Below, piece after piece: positions 10,795 to 21,244 of a stretch of 64,000 nt of DNA. Numbering within the stretch: position 1 is the first letter of the stretch; each line of letters starts with the position of its first letter. The stretch lies in NCBI GenBank assembly GCA_947579665.1, contig CANPUZ010000060.1, positions 223,501 through 287,500 of the forward strand. The letters are read 5' to 3'. The stretch comes from Sympetrum striolatum. Taxonomy: Eukaryota; Arthropoda; Insecta; Odonata; Libellulidae. Both the position numbers and the translations under genes were made by a program. A model generated the notes under the pieces. The model saw nothing but the letters and a program-made list of their open reading frames with translations, did no database searches and had not been told where the DNA came from.

Positions 10795-11367
10795 AGGTTG
10801 GGTTAGGTTTGGTTGTGTCTGGTTGGGTTGGGTTGCTTAGAAATCCATTTACCTCGCTTTGACACCGTTAATTTCGCTCATACTCCACTTATAACGCTTT
10901 TAGTCCAATTTATTTGCTCAGAGTCCCTTCAATAAATTTTTGAGTCCGTTTAATTCGCTTGGACTCCGATTATTTCGCTTAGTGACGGCTTATTTCGCTT
11001 AGAATCCGCTTTTTTCGCTAAAGGTCCACTAAGCTCGCTTTGAGTCCGCTTCTTTCAATAAGAGTCTGCTTCATTCGCTTATACTCATTTTATTTCGCTT
11101 AGTGACCGCTTTTTTCCTTTAGAGTCCGCTTTATTCGCTTAGACTCATATTATTTCGCTATATAACAGCACATTTCGGTTAGACTATGATATGCCCACAT
11201 TGAATCCGATTACTTCCCATAGATACAGCTTAGCATGGATAGCCTTCGCTTAGAGACCGCTTAGTTTTTCTAGTGACAGCTTAACTCGCTTATAACACGC
11301 TTTGAAACCGATATTATTCCATTTAGTTCGGTCACAGAACGAACCTATCGGAATTAACAGTTAGTTT
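10795..11367 (+). repeat. Mini-array (10795-10835) plus M spacer (10836-11367)
   Basis: The mini-array exits through TTGCTTAGAAATCC rather than TTGCTTAAAAATCC; the same change is found at 49366 and 59288. The M spacer has TTTCAATAAGAG near 11054, absent from the copy near 59506. Confidence 0.93.
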
Positions 11368-12358
11368 AGGTTGGGTTAGTTTGGGTTGTGTCTGGTTGGG
11401 TTTGGTTGTTTGGGTTGGGTTGGGTTGAGATGTTTGGGTTGGGTTGGGTTGGGTTGGGATGGGTAGTGTTGGGTTGGGTTGGGTTGGGTTGGGGTAGGTT
11501 GGGTTGGGATGGGTTGGGGTAGGTTGGGTTGGGTTGGGTTGGGTTGGGTTGGGTTGGGTAGGGTTGGGTTGGGAAGGGTTGGGTTGGGTTGGGTTGGGGT
11601 GGGTTGGGTTGGGTTGGGTTGGGTAGGTTTGGGTTGGGTTGGGTTGGGTTGGGTTGGGGTGGGTTGGGTTGGGTTGGGGTGGGTTGGGTTGGGTTGGGTT
11701 GGGGTGGGTTGGGTTGGGTTGGGTAGGGTTGGGTTGGGTTGGGTTGGGTTTGGTTGGTTGGGGTAGGTTGGGTTGGGTTGGGTTGGGTTAGGTTGGGTTG
11801 GGTTTGGTTAGGTTGGGTTGGGTTCGGTTGGGTAGGGTTGGGTTGGGTTGGTTTGGGTTGGGTTGGGTTGGGTTGGGGTGGGTTGGGTTGGGTTGGGTTG
11901 GATTGGGTAGGGTTGGGTTTGGTTGGGTTGCGTTGGGTTTGGATGGGTTTGGTTGGGTTTGGTTGGGTTTGGTTGGGTAATTACTTCGCTTAGACACCGT
12001 AAATTTCGCTTAGACTCCACTTATTACGCTTTTAGTCCGCTGTATTTGCTGAGAGTCTGCTTCTTTCGCTTAGACTCATTTTATTTCGCTTAGTGACCGC
12101 TTTTTTCCTTTAGAGTCCGCTTTATTCGCTTAGACTCATATTATTTCGCTATATAACAGCACATTTCGCTTAGACTATGATATGCCCACATTGAATCCGA
12201 TTTCTTCCCATCGATACAGCTTGGCATGGATAGCCTTCGCTTAGAGACCGCTTAGTTTTTCTAGTGACAGCTTTACTCAATTATAACACGCTTTGAAACC
12301 GCTTTTATTCCAATTAGTTCGGTCACAGAACGAACTAATCGGAATTAACAATTATTTT
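11368..12358 (+). repeat. Array (11368-11977) plus S spacer (11978-12358)
   Basis: The 610-bp array is rich in GGGGTGGG and GGGGTAGG units, has GGGAAGGG near 11573 and GGTTGGTTGGGG near 11754, and ends at the TAATTACTTCGC tail. The S spacer is a full 381 bp; its counterpart at 60411 is 60 bp shorter. Confidence 0.95.
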
Positions 12359-13600
12359 AGGTTGGGTTAGTTTGGGTTGTGTCTGGTTGGGTTTTGTTGT
12401 TTGGGTTGGGTTGGGTTGGGTTGGGTTGGGTAGGGTTGGGTTGGGATGGGTTGGGTTTGGTTGGGTTTGGTTGGGTTGGGTTGGGTTGGGTTGGGTTGGG
12501 TTGGTTTGTGTTGTGTTGGGTTAGGTTAGGTTGGGTTGGGTTGGGTTGGGTAGGGTTGGGTTGGGATGGGTTGGGTAGGGTTGGGTTGGGATGGGTTGGG
12601 TTTGGTTGGGTTTGGTTGGGTTGGGTAGGGGTGGGTTGGGTTGGGTTGGGTTGGGTTGGGTTGGTTTGTGTTGTGTTGGGTTGGGTTAGGTTTGGTTGGG
12701 TTTGGTTGTTTGGGTTGGGTTGGGTTGGGTTGGGTTGGGTAGGGTTGGGTTGGGATGGGTTGGGTTTGGTTGGGTTTGGTTGGGTTGGGTAGGGTTGGGT
12801 TGGGTTGGGTTGGGTTGGGTTGGGTTGGGTTGGTTTGTGTTGTGTTGGGTTGGGTTAGGTTGGGTTGGGTTGGGTTGGGTTGGGTATTTACTTCGCTTAG
12901 ACACCGTTAATTTGGCTTAGACTCCACTTATTACGATTTTAGTCCGCTTTATTTGCTGAGAGTCCCTTCAATTAATATAGAGTCCGATCAATTCGCTTAG
13001 AGTCCGCTTTATTTGCACAGAGCCCAATTAGCTCGAGTTGAAACAGCTTCTTTCGCTGAGAGACCGCTTAATTCGCTTAGCCTCCGATTATCAGCTTCGT
13101 GACGGCTTATATCACATAGAAACCGCTTATTTCGCTAAGAGTGAAATAAGCTCGCTTAAAGTCCGTTTCCTTCGCTTAGAGTCCACTTCATTCGCATGAT
13201 TCAAATTATTTAAGTAAGTGAACTCTAATTTCGCTTAGATACCGCGTTATATGCTTAAATTCTTTTCTTTCACTTAGAGTCATTTTCTTTGCTAAGAGTC
13301 CGCTACATTCGCTTAGACTCTTTTTATTTCGCTTAGTGACCGCTTATTTCCTTTATAGTCCGCTTTATTCGTTAAGACTCCTATTATTTCGCTATGTGAC
13401 AGCTTATTTCGCTTAGACTCTGATATGCCAGCATTGAGTCCGATTACTTTCCATAGAGACGGCTTAGCATGGATAGCCTTTGCTTAGAGACCGCTTAGTT
13501 TCTAAGAGACATCTTAACTCGCTTTTAAAACGCTTTAAAACCGCTTTTATTCCTATTAGTTCGGTCACAGAAAGAACTAATCGGAATTAACAGTTAGTTT
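12359..13600 (+). repeat. Array with internal super-repeat (12359-12884) plus L spacer (12885-13600)
   Basis: The 526-bp array contains a block ending GGTTTGTGTTGTGTTGGG three times, at about 12505, 12665 and 12834, so units of about 160-170 bp have duplicated inside the array. A head-like TTTGGTTGTTTGGG at 12701 opens the last block. The L spacer has GAGTGAAATAAGC near 13139. Confidence 0.93.
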
Positions 13601-14173
13601 AGGTTGGGTTGCGTTTGGTTGTGTCTGGTTGGGTTGGGTTGCTTAAAAATCCATTTACCTCGCTTTGACACCGTTAATTTCGCTCATACTCCACTTATAA
13701 CGCTTTTAGTCCACTTTATTTGCTCAGAGTCCCTTCAATAAATTTTTGAGACCGCTTAATTCGCTTGGACTCCGATTATTTCGCTTAGTGACGGTTTATT
13801 TCGCTTAGAATCCGCTTTTTTCGCTAAAGGTCCACTAAGCTCGCTTTGAGTCCGCTTCTTTCGCTAAGAGTCTGCTTCATTCGCTAATTCTCATTTTATT
13901 TCGCTTAGTGACCGCTTTTTTCCTTTAGAGTCCGCTTTATTCGCTTAGACACATATTATTTCGCTATATAACAGCACATTTCGGTTAGACTATGATATGC
14001 CCACATTGAATCCGATTACTTACCATAGATACAGCTTGGCATGGATAGCCTTCGCTTAGAGACCGCTTACTTTTTCCAGTGACAGCTCAACTCGCTTATA
14101 ACACGCTTTGAAACCGATATTAATCCATTTAGTTCGGTCACAGAACGAACTAATTGGAATTAACAGTTAGTTT
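13601..14173 (+). repeat. Mini-array (13601-13641) plus M spacer (13642-14173)
   Basis: The mini-array has GGTTGCGTTTGG in place of GGTTAGGTTTGG, shared with 52132 and 61969. The M spacer has TTTTTCCAGTGACAGCTCAAC near 14070 and AATTGG just after the hairpin. Confidence 0.93.
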
Positions 14174-15035
14174 AGGTTGGGTTAGTTTGGGTTGTGTCTG
14201 GTTGGGTTTGGTTGTTTGGGTTGGGTTGGGTTGGGATGTTTGGGTTGGGTTGGGTTGGGTTGGGTTGGGTAGGGTTGGGTTGGGTTGGGTTGGGTTTGGT
14301 AGGGTTGGGTTGGGTCGGGTTGGGTTGGGTTGGGTTGGGTTGGGTTGGGTAGGTTTGGGTTGGGTTGGGTTGGGTTGGGGTGGGTTGGGTTGGGTTGGGT
14401 TGGGTTGGGTAGGGTTGTGTTGGGTTGGGTTGGGTTGGTTTGGGTTGGGGTAGGTTGGGTTGGGTTGGGTTGGGTTAGGTTGGGTTGGGTTGGGTTGGGT
14501 AGGGTTGGGTTGGGTTGGGTTGGGTTAGGTTGGGTTGGGTTGGGTTGGGTTGGGTTGGGTTGGGGTGGGTTGTGTTGGGTTGGGTTGGGTTGGGTAGGAT
14601 TGGGTTGGGTTGGGTTGTGTTGGGTTTGGTTGGGTTGGGTTAAGATGGGTTGGGTATTTACTTCGCTTAGACACCGTAAATTTCGCTTAGACTCCACTTA
14701 TTACGCTTTTAGTCCGCTTTATTTGCTGAGAGTCTGCTTCATTCGCTTAGACTCATTTTATTTCGCATAGTGACCGCTTTTTTCCTTTAGAGTCCGCTTT
14801 ATTCGCTTAGACTCATATTTTTTCGCTATATAACAGCAAATTTCGGTTAGACTATGATATACCCACATTGAATCCGATTACCTCCCATAGATACAGCTTG
14901 GCATGGATAGCCTTCGCTTAGAGACCGCTTAGTTTTTCTAGTGACAGCTTAACTCGCTTATAACACGCTTTGAAACCGATATTATTCCATTTAGTTCGGT
15001 CACAGAACGAACTTATCGGAATTAACAGTTAGTTT
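14174..15035 (+). repeat. Array (14174-14654) plus S spacer (14655-15035)
   Basis: The 481-bp array has TTTGGTAGGG, GGGTCGGG and a closing TTAAGATGGG. The spacer has CAGCAAATTTCGG at 14834 where the copy at 53365 has CAGCACATTTCGG, one of the few differences between the large duplicates. Confidence 0.95.
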
Positions 15036-15958
15036 AGGTTGGATTAGTTTATGTTGTGTCTGGTTGGGTTTGGTTGTTTGGGTTGGGTTGGGTTGGGCTG
15101 GGTTGTGTTGGGGTAGGTTGGGTTGGGTTGGGTAGGGTTGGGTAGGGTTGGGTAGGGTTGGGTTGGCTTGGGTTGGGTTTGGTTGGGTTGGTTTGTGTTG
15201 GGTTGGGTTGGGTTGGGTTGGGTAAGGTTGGGTTGGGTTGGGTTGGGTTGGGTTGGGTTGGGTATTTACTTCGCTTAGACTCCATTTATAACGATTTAAG
15301 TCCGCTTTATTTGCTGAGAGTCCCTTTAATTAATATAGAGTCCGATCAATTCACTTAGAGTCCGCTTTATTTGCTCAGAGCCCAATTAGCTCGAGTTGAA
15401 ACAGCTTCTTTCGCTGAGAGTCCGCTTAATTCGTTTAGCCTCCGATTATCAGCTTCGTGACGGCTTATATCACATAGAAACCGCTTATTTCGCTAAGAGT
15501 CCAATAAGCTCGTTTAGAGTCCGTTTCCTTCGCTTAGAGTCCACTTCATTCGCTTGATTCAAATTATTTAAGTAAGTGAACTCTCATTTCGCTTAAATAC
15601 CGCATTATTTGCTTAAATTCTTTTCTTTCACTTACAGTCATTTTCTTTGCTAAGAGTCCGCTACATTCGCTTAGACTCTTTTTATTTCGCTTAGTGACCG
15701 CTTATTTCCTTTATAGTCCGCTTTATTCGTTTAGACTCCTGTTATTTCGCTATGTGACAGCTGATTTCGCTTAGACTCTGATATGCCAGCATTGAGTCCG
15801 ATTACTTCCCATAGAGACGGCTTAGAATGGATAGCCTTTGCTTAGAGACCGCTTAGTTTCTAAGAAACATCTTAACTCGCTTTTAAAACGCTTTAAAACC
15901 TCTTTTATTCCTATTAGTTCGGTCACAGAAAGAACTAATCGGAATTAACAGTTAGTTT
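15036..15958 (+). repeat. Array (15036-15262) plus short L spacer (15263-15958)
   Basis: This 227-bp array and its 696-bp L spacer are paralogous to 5168-6090, 9,868 bp upstream. It differs by three successive GGGTAGGGTT units near 15130 and a GGGTAAGG. Confidence 0.95.
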
Positions 15959-16351
15959 AGGTTGGGTTAGGTTTGGTTGTGTCTGGTTGGGTTGGGTTGC
16001 TTAAAAATCCATTTACTTCGCTTTGACACCGTTAATTTCGCTCATACTCCACTTATAACGCTTTTACTCCACTTTATTTGCTCAGAGTCCCTTCAATAAA
16101 TTTTTGAGTCCGCTTAATTCGCTTGGACTCTTATTTTTTCGCTATATAACAGCACATTTCGGTTAGACTATGATATGCCCACATTGAATCCGATTACCTC
16201 CCATAGATACAGCTTGGCATGGATAGCCTTCGCTTAGAGACCGCTTAGTTTTTCTAGTGACAGCTTAACTCGCTTATAACACGCTTTGAAACCGATATTA
16301 TTCCATTTAGTTCGGTCACAGAACGAACTAATCGGAATTAACAGTTAGTTT
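15959..16351 (+). repeat. Mini-array (15959-15999) plus truncated M spacer (16000-16351)
   Basis: The M spacer is 352 bp instead of 532. Near 16130 GCTTGGACTC is joined directly to TTATTTTTTCGC, so about nine 20-mers are missing. The missing part lies between near-identical GACTC motifs, which fits deletion between direct repeats. Confidence 0.92.
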
Positions 16352-17267
16352 AGGTTTGGTTAGTTTGGGTTTGGTTGTTTGGGTTGGGTTGGGTTGGGAT
16401 GTTTGGGTTGGGTTGGGTTGGGTTGGGTTGGGGTGGGTTGGGTTGGGTTGGGTTGGGTTGGGGTGGGTTGGGTTGGGTTGGGTTGGGGTAGGTTGGGTTG
16501 GGTTGGGTAGGGTTGGGTTGGGAAGGGTTGGGTTGGGTTGGGTTGGGTTGGGTTGGGTTGAGTTGGGTTGGGTTGGGGTGGGTTGGGTTGGGTTGGGTTG
16601 GGTTGGGGTGGGATGGGTTGGGTTGGGTTGGGTTGGGGTAGGTTGGGTTGGGTTGGGTTAGGTTGGGTTTGGTTGGGTTGGGTAGGGTTGGGTTGGGTTG
16701 GGTTGGGTTGGGTTGGGTTGGGTTGGGTTGGGGTGGGTTGGGTTGGGTTGGGTTGGGTAGGGTTGGTTTGGGTTGGGTTGGGATGGGTTTGGTTGGGTTG
16801 GGTTTGGTTGGGTAGGGTTGGGTTGGGTTGGGTTGGGTTGGGTTGGGGAAGGAATGGGTAGGGTTTGTTTGGGTTGGGTTGGGTTGGGTTGGGTGTTGGT
16901 AAGGTTGGGTTGGGTTGGGTTGGGTTAGGTTGGGCTGGGTTGGGTTGGGTTGGGTTGGGTCAGCTTGGGTTGGGTTGGGTTGGGTTGGTTTGGGTAGTGA
17001 TGGGTTGGATTGTGTTGGGTTGGGTTGGGTTGGGTAGGGTTGGGTTGGGTTGTGTTGGGTTGGGTTGGGTTAAGTTGGGTTGGGCTGGTTGGGTTGGGTT
17101 GGATGGGTTGGGTTGGGTATTTACTTCGCTAAGACACCGTAAATTTCGCTTAGAGACCGCTTAGTTTTCTAAGAGACATCTTAACTCGCTTTTAAAACGC
17201 TTTAAAACCGCTTTTATTCCTATTAGTTCGGTCAAAGAAATACCTAATCGGAATTAACAGTTAGTTT
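16352..17267 (+). repeat. Chimeric array (16352-17117) plus remnant spacer (17118-17267)
   Basis: The first 480 bp match 54883-55364. After about 16833 the array turns into a more degenerate type (GGGGAAGGAATGGG, then GGTGTTGGTAAGG) that shares rare units with the next array: GGGTCAGCTTGGG, GGGCTGGG and TTAAGTTGGG. The 150-bp spacer keeps the first 30 bp of S and the last 120 bp of L. Confidence 0.9.
17213..17257. repeat. Broken boundary palindrome
   Basis: Before the array at 17268 the sequence reads ATTAGTTCGGTCAAAGAAA followed by TACCTAATCGG. The inner stem is destroyed while the outer ATTCC/GGAAT arms remain. This is the clearest defective case I found and it precedes one of the most degenerate array heads. 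Confidence 0.75.
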
Positions 17268-18693
17268 AGGTTGGGTTTGTTTGGGTTGTGTCTGGTTTGG
17301 TTTGGTTGTTTGGGATGGGTTGGGTTGGGTTGGGTAGGGATTGGTTGTATGGGTTGGGTTGGGTTCGGTTGGGTTGGGTTGGGTTGGGTTTTGTTTGGTT
17401 GGGTTGTGTTGGGTTTGGTTTGTTTGGGATGGGTCGGGTTGGGTTGCGTTGGGTTACGTTGGGTTTGGATTGGTTGGGTTAGGTTGGTTGTTGGTTGGGT
17501 TTGGTTGGATTGGGTTGTGTTGGGTTGGGTTGGGTTGGGTTGGGTTAGGTTGGGCTGGGTTGGGTTGGGTTGGGATGGGTTGGGTCAGCTTGGGTTGGGT
17601 TGGGTTGGGTAGGGTTGGGTTGGGTTTTGTTGGGTTGGGTTGGGTTGGGTTGGGTAGGGTTGTGTTGGGTTGGGTTGTGTTGGGTTGGGTTGGGTTAAGT
17701 TGGGTTGGGTTGGGTTGGGTTGGGTTGGATGGTTGGGTTGGGTTGGGTTGGGTTGGGGTAGATTGGGTTGGGTTGGGTTGGGTAGGGTTGGGTTGGGTTG
17801 GGTTGGGTTGGGTTGGGTTGGGTTGGGGTGGGTTGGGTTGGGTTGGGATGGGTAGGGTTGGGATGGGTTGGGTTGGGTATGGTTGGGTTGGGTTGGGTTG
17901 GGTAAAGTTGGGGTGGGTTGGGTTGGGTTGAGTTGGGACGGGTTGGGTTGGGTTGGGTAGGGTTGGGTTGGGTTTGGTTGGGTTGGGTTGGGTTTGGTTG
18001 GGTTGGGTTGGGGTAGGTTGGGTTGGGTTGGGTTGGGTTGGGTAGGGTTGGGTTGGGTTTGGTTTGGTTGGGTTGGGTTGGGTTGGGGTGGGTTGGGTTG
18101 GGTTGGGTTGGGTAGGGTTGGGTTGGGTTGGGTTGGGTTGGGTTGGGTTGGGTTGGGTTGGGTTGGGTTGGGTTGGGTTGGGTTGGGTTGGGTTGGGTTG
18201 GGTTGGGTTGGGTTGGGTTGGGTTGGGTTGGGTTGGGTTGGGTTGGGTTGGGTTGGGTTGAGTTGGGTTGGGGTGGGTTGGGTTGGGTTGGGTTTGGTTG
18301 GGTTGGGGTTGGTATTTACTTCGCCTAGACACCGTAAATTTCGCTTAGAGTCCACTTATTACGCTTTTAGTCCGCTTTATTTGCTGAGAGTCTGCTTCAT
18401 TCGCTTGGACTCATTTTATTTCGCATAGTGACCGCTTTTTTCCTTTAGAGTCCGCTTTATTGGCTTAGACTCATATTATTTCACTATATAACAGCACATT
18501 TCGGTTAGACTATGATATGCCCACATTGAATCCGATTACTTACCATAGATACAGCTTGGCTTGGATAGCCTTCGCTTAGAGACCGCTTAGTTTTTCTAGT
18601 GACAGCTTACCTCGCTTATAACACGCTTTGAAACCGATTTTATTCCATTTAGTTCGGTTACAGAACGAACTAATCGGAATTAACAGTTAGTTT
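17268..18693 (+). repeat. Long array (17268-18312) plus S spacer (18313-18693)
   Basis: The 1,045-bp array is degenerate in its first 250 bp (TTGCG, TTACG, GGTTGGTTGTTGG) and nearly pure at its end. It holds the longest perfect run I found, 28 TTGGG units at 18118-18257. The head reads GGTTTGTTTGGG and TCTGGTTTGG, unlike other heads. The array ends GGGGTTGGTATTTACTTCGCC. Confidence 0.93.
18118..18257 (+). repeat. 28 perfect TTGGG units
   Basis: An uninterrupted 140-bp run, flanked by TAGGG and TTGAG variants. Most other runs are broken within about 14 units. A pure tract of this length suggests recent expansion. Confidence 0.95.
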
Positions 18694-19392
18694 AGGTTAG
18701 GTTAGTTTGGGTTGTGTCTGGATGGGTTTGGTTGTTTGGGTTGGGTTGGGTTGGGTTGGGTAGGGTTGGGTTGGGTTGGGTATGGGTTGGGTTGGGTTGG
18801 GTTGGGTTGGGGTAGGTTGGGTTTGGTTGGGTTGGGTTGGGTTGGGTTGGGTAGGGTTGGGTTGGGTTGGGTTGGGTTGGGTTGGGTTGGGTTGGGTTGC
18901 GTTGGGGTGGGTTGGGTTGGGATGGGTAGGTTTGGGTTGGGATGGGTTGGGTTGGGTAGGTTAGGGTTGGGTTGGGTTGGTTTGGGTTGGAGTGGGTTGG
19001 GTTGGGTTGGGTTGGGGTGGGTTGGGTTCGCTTAGACTCTGATATGCAAGCATTGAGTCCGATTACTTCCCTTAGAGTCAGCTTAGCATGGATAGCATAG
19101 CATAGCAGCTTAGCTTATTTCGCTTAGTGATCGCTTTTTTCCTTTAGAGTCCGCTTTATTCGCTTAGACTCATATTATTTCGCTATATAACAGCACATTT
19201 CGGTTAGACTATGATATGCCCACATTGAATCCGATTACTTACCATAGATACAGCTTGGCATGGATAGCCTTCGCTTAGAGACGGCTTAGTTCTTCTAGTG
19301 ACAGCTTAACTCGATTATAACCATCTTTGAAACCGATATTATTCCATTTAGTTCGGTCACAGAACGAACTAATCGGAATTAACAGTTAGTTT
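18694..19392 (+). repeat. Array (18694-19028) plus rearranged spacer (19029-19392)
   Basis: The array ends GGGTTCGCTTAGACTCTG with no TATTTACTTCGC tail, so the start of the spacer is missing and it enters at the late L part. Near 19092 a short repeat (GATAGCATAGCATAGCAGC) marks the point where late L sequence is joined back to TTATTTCGCTTAGTGATCGC, the late M part. Confidence 0.9.
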
Positions 19393-19861
19393 AGGTTGGG
19401 TTAGTTTGGGTTGTGTCTGGTTGGGTTTGGTTGTTTGGGTTGGGTTGGGTTGGGTTGGGATGTTTGGGTTGGGTTGGGTTGGGTTGGGTTGGGGTAGGTT
19501 GGGTTGGGTTGGGTTGGGTTGGGTTGGGTAGGGTAGGGTTGGGTTGGGTTGGGTTGGGTTGGGTTGGGTTTGGTTGGGTTGGGGTGGGTTGGGTTGAGTT
19601 GGGTAGGTTAGGGTTGGGTTGGGTTGGTTTGGGTTGGAGTGGGTTGGGTTGGGTTGGGGTGGGTTGGGTTCGCTTAGACTCTGATATGCCAGCATTGAGT
19701 CCGATTACTTCCCATAGAGACAGCTTAGCATGGATAGCCTTTGTTTAGAGACCGCTTAGTTTCTAAGAGACATCTTAACTCGCTTTTAAAACGCTTTAAA
19801 ACCGCTTTTATTATTATTAGTTCGGTCACAGAAAGAACTAATCGGAATTAACAGTTAGTTT
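19393..19861 (+). repeat. Array (19393-19670) plus late-L remnant spacer (19671-19861)
   Basis: This is a paralog of the previous array: both have GGTTAGGGTTGGG, then TTTGGGTTGGAGTGGG, and the same tail-less GGGTTCGCTTAGACTC end. The 191-bp spacer is only the last part of L. Confidence 0.9.
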
Positions 19862-20434
19862 AGGTTGGGTTAGGTTTGGTTGTGTCTGGTTGGGTTGGGT
19901 TGCTTAAAAATCCATTTACTTCACTTTGACACCGTTAATTTCGCTCATACTCCACTTATAACGCTTTTAGTCCACTTTATTTGCTCAGAGTCCCTTCAAT
20001 AAATTTTTGAGTCTGCTTAATTCGCATGGACTCCGATTATTTCGCTTAGTGACGGCTTATTTCGCTTAGAATCCGCTTTTTTCGCTAAAGGTCCATTTAG
20101 CTCGCTTTGAGTCCGCTTCTTTCGCTAAGAGTCTGCTTCATTCGCTTATACTCATTTTATTTCGCTTAGTGATCGCTTTTTTCCTTTAGAGTCCGCTTTA
20201 TTCGCTTAGACTCATATTATTTCGCTATATAACAGCACATTTCGGTTAGACAATGATATGCCCACATTGAATCCGATTACTTACCATAGATACAGCTTGG
20301 CATGGATAGCCTTCGCTTAGAGACGGCTTAGTTCTTCTAGTGACAGCTTAACTCGCTTATAACACGCTTTGAAACCGATATTATTCCATTTAGTTCGGTC
20401 ACAGAACGAACTAATCGGAATTAACAGTTAGTTT
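19862..20434 (+). repeat. Mini-array (19862-19902) plus M spacer (19903-20434)
   Basis: Standard mini-array length despite the damaged L spacer before it. The M spacer is 532 bp, with GTGATCGC near 20168 and GAGACGGCTTAGTTCTTC near 20321, changes shared with the rearranged spacer 19029-19392. Confidence 0.93.
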
Positions 20435-21061
20435 AGGATGGGTTAGTTTGGGTTGTGTCTGGTTGGGTTTGGTTGTTTGGGTTGGGTTGGGTTGGGATGT
20501 TTGGGTTGGGTTGGGTTCGGTTGGGTTGGGTTGGGTTGGGTTGGGGAAGGTTGGGTTGGGTTGGGTTGGGTTGGGTTGGGTAGGGTTGGGTTGGGAAGGG
20601 TTGGGTTGGGTTGGGTTGGGTTGGGTTGAGTTGGGTTGGGGTGGGTTGGGTTGGGTTGTGTTTGGTTGGGTTGGGGTTGGTATTTACTTCGCCTAGACAC
20701 CGTAAATTTCGCTTAGAGTCCACTTATTACGCTTTTAGTCCGCTTTATTTGCTGAGAGTCTGCTTCATTCGCTTGGACTCATTTTATTTCGCATAGTGAC
20801 CGCTTTTTTCCTTTAGAGTCCGCTTTATTGGCTTAGACTCATATTATTTCGCTATATAACAGCACATTTCGCTTAGACTATGATATGCCCACATTGAATC
20901 CGATTTCTTCCCATAGATACAGCTTGGCATGGATAGCCTTCGCTTAGAGACCGCTTAGTTTTTCTAGTGACAGCTTAAATCAATTATAACACGTTTTGAA
21001 ACCGCTTTTATTCCAATTAGTTCGGTCACAGAACGAACTAATCGGAATTAACAGTTAGTTT
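20435..21061 (+). repeat. Array (20435-20680) plus S spacer (20681-21061)
   Basis: The 246-bp array starts AGGATGGGTTAG and has GGGGAAGG, GGGAAGGG and TTGAGTTGGG, all shared with 36376-36616. It ends GGGGTTGGTATTTACTTCGCC like the array at 17268. Confidence 0.93.
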
Positions 21062-21244
21062 AGGTTGGGTTAGTTTGGGTTGTGTCTGGTTGGGTTTGGT
21101 TGTTTGGGTTGGGTTGGGTTAGGTTGGGATGTTTGGGTTGGGTTGGGTTGGGACAGCTTAACTCAATTATAACACGCTTTGAAACGGCTTTTATTCCAAT
21201 TAGTTCGGTTACAGAACGAACAAATCGGAATTAACAGTTAGTTT
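21062..21244 (+). repeat. Stub array (21062-21152) plus 92-bp spacer fragment (21153-21244)
   Basis: The array holds a normal head and GGGATGTTTGGG, then breaks off after three TTGGG units straight into ACAGCTTAACTC, late S sequence. Everything between, the rest of the array and about 290 bp of spacer, is missing. The fragment still contains the boundary palindrome. The same stub stands at 36998-37180. Confidence 0.92.
21198..21234. repeat. Boundary palindrome kept in a truncated spacer
   Basis: In the 92-bp spacer fragment the inner arms are ATTAGTTCG and CGAACAAAT with loop GTTACAGAA. The partner at 37136-37172 has CGAACTAAT. The palindrome survives although most of the spacer is gone. Confidence 0.7.

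Larger units (their letters stand above)
4226..14173 (+). repeat. 9.9-kb super-repeat, four higher-order units
   Basis: Four consecutive units start at 4226, 6664, 8986 and 11368, each of the form array, S, array, L, mini-array, M. The next unit (14174) resembles the first: its second array (15036-15262) and the one at 5168-5394 are both 227 bp, share an unusual GGATTAGTTTATG head, and are followed by the same 20-bp-shorter L spacer. This makes the four units one period of about 9.9 kb. Confidence 0.8.
1..16833 (+). repeat. Segmental duplication, copy 1 (recurs at +38,531)
   Basis: This segment recurs at 38532-55364 with a constant offset of 38,531 bp outside one short stretch. In the parts I compared I saw two substitutions (154 T against 38685 G; 14839 A against 53370 C) and two one-unit length changes in TTGGG arrays. 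The left edge lies beyond the window. The right edge falls inside the array at 16352-17117, where the two copies stop matching near 16833. Near-identity means a very recent duplication, or a duplicated stretch created in assembly. Confidence 0.95.
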
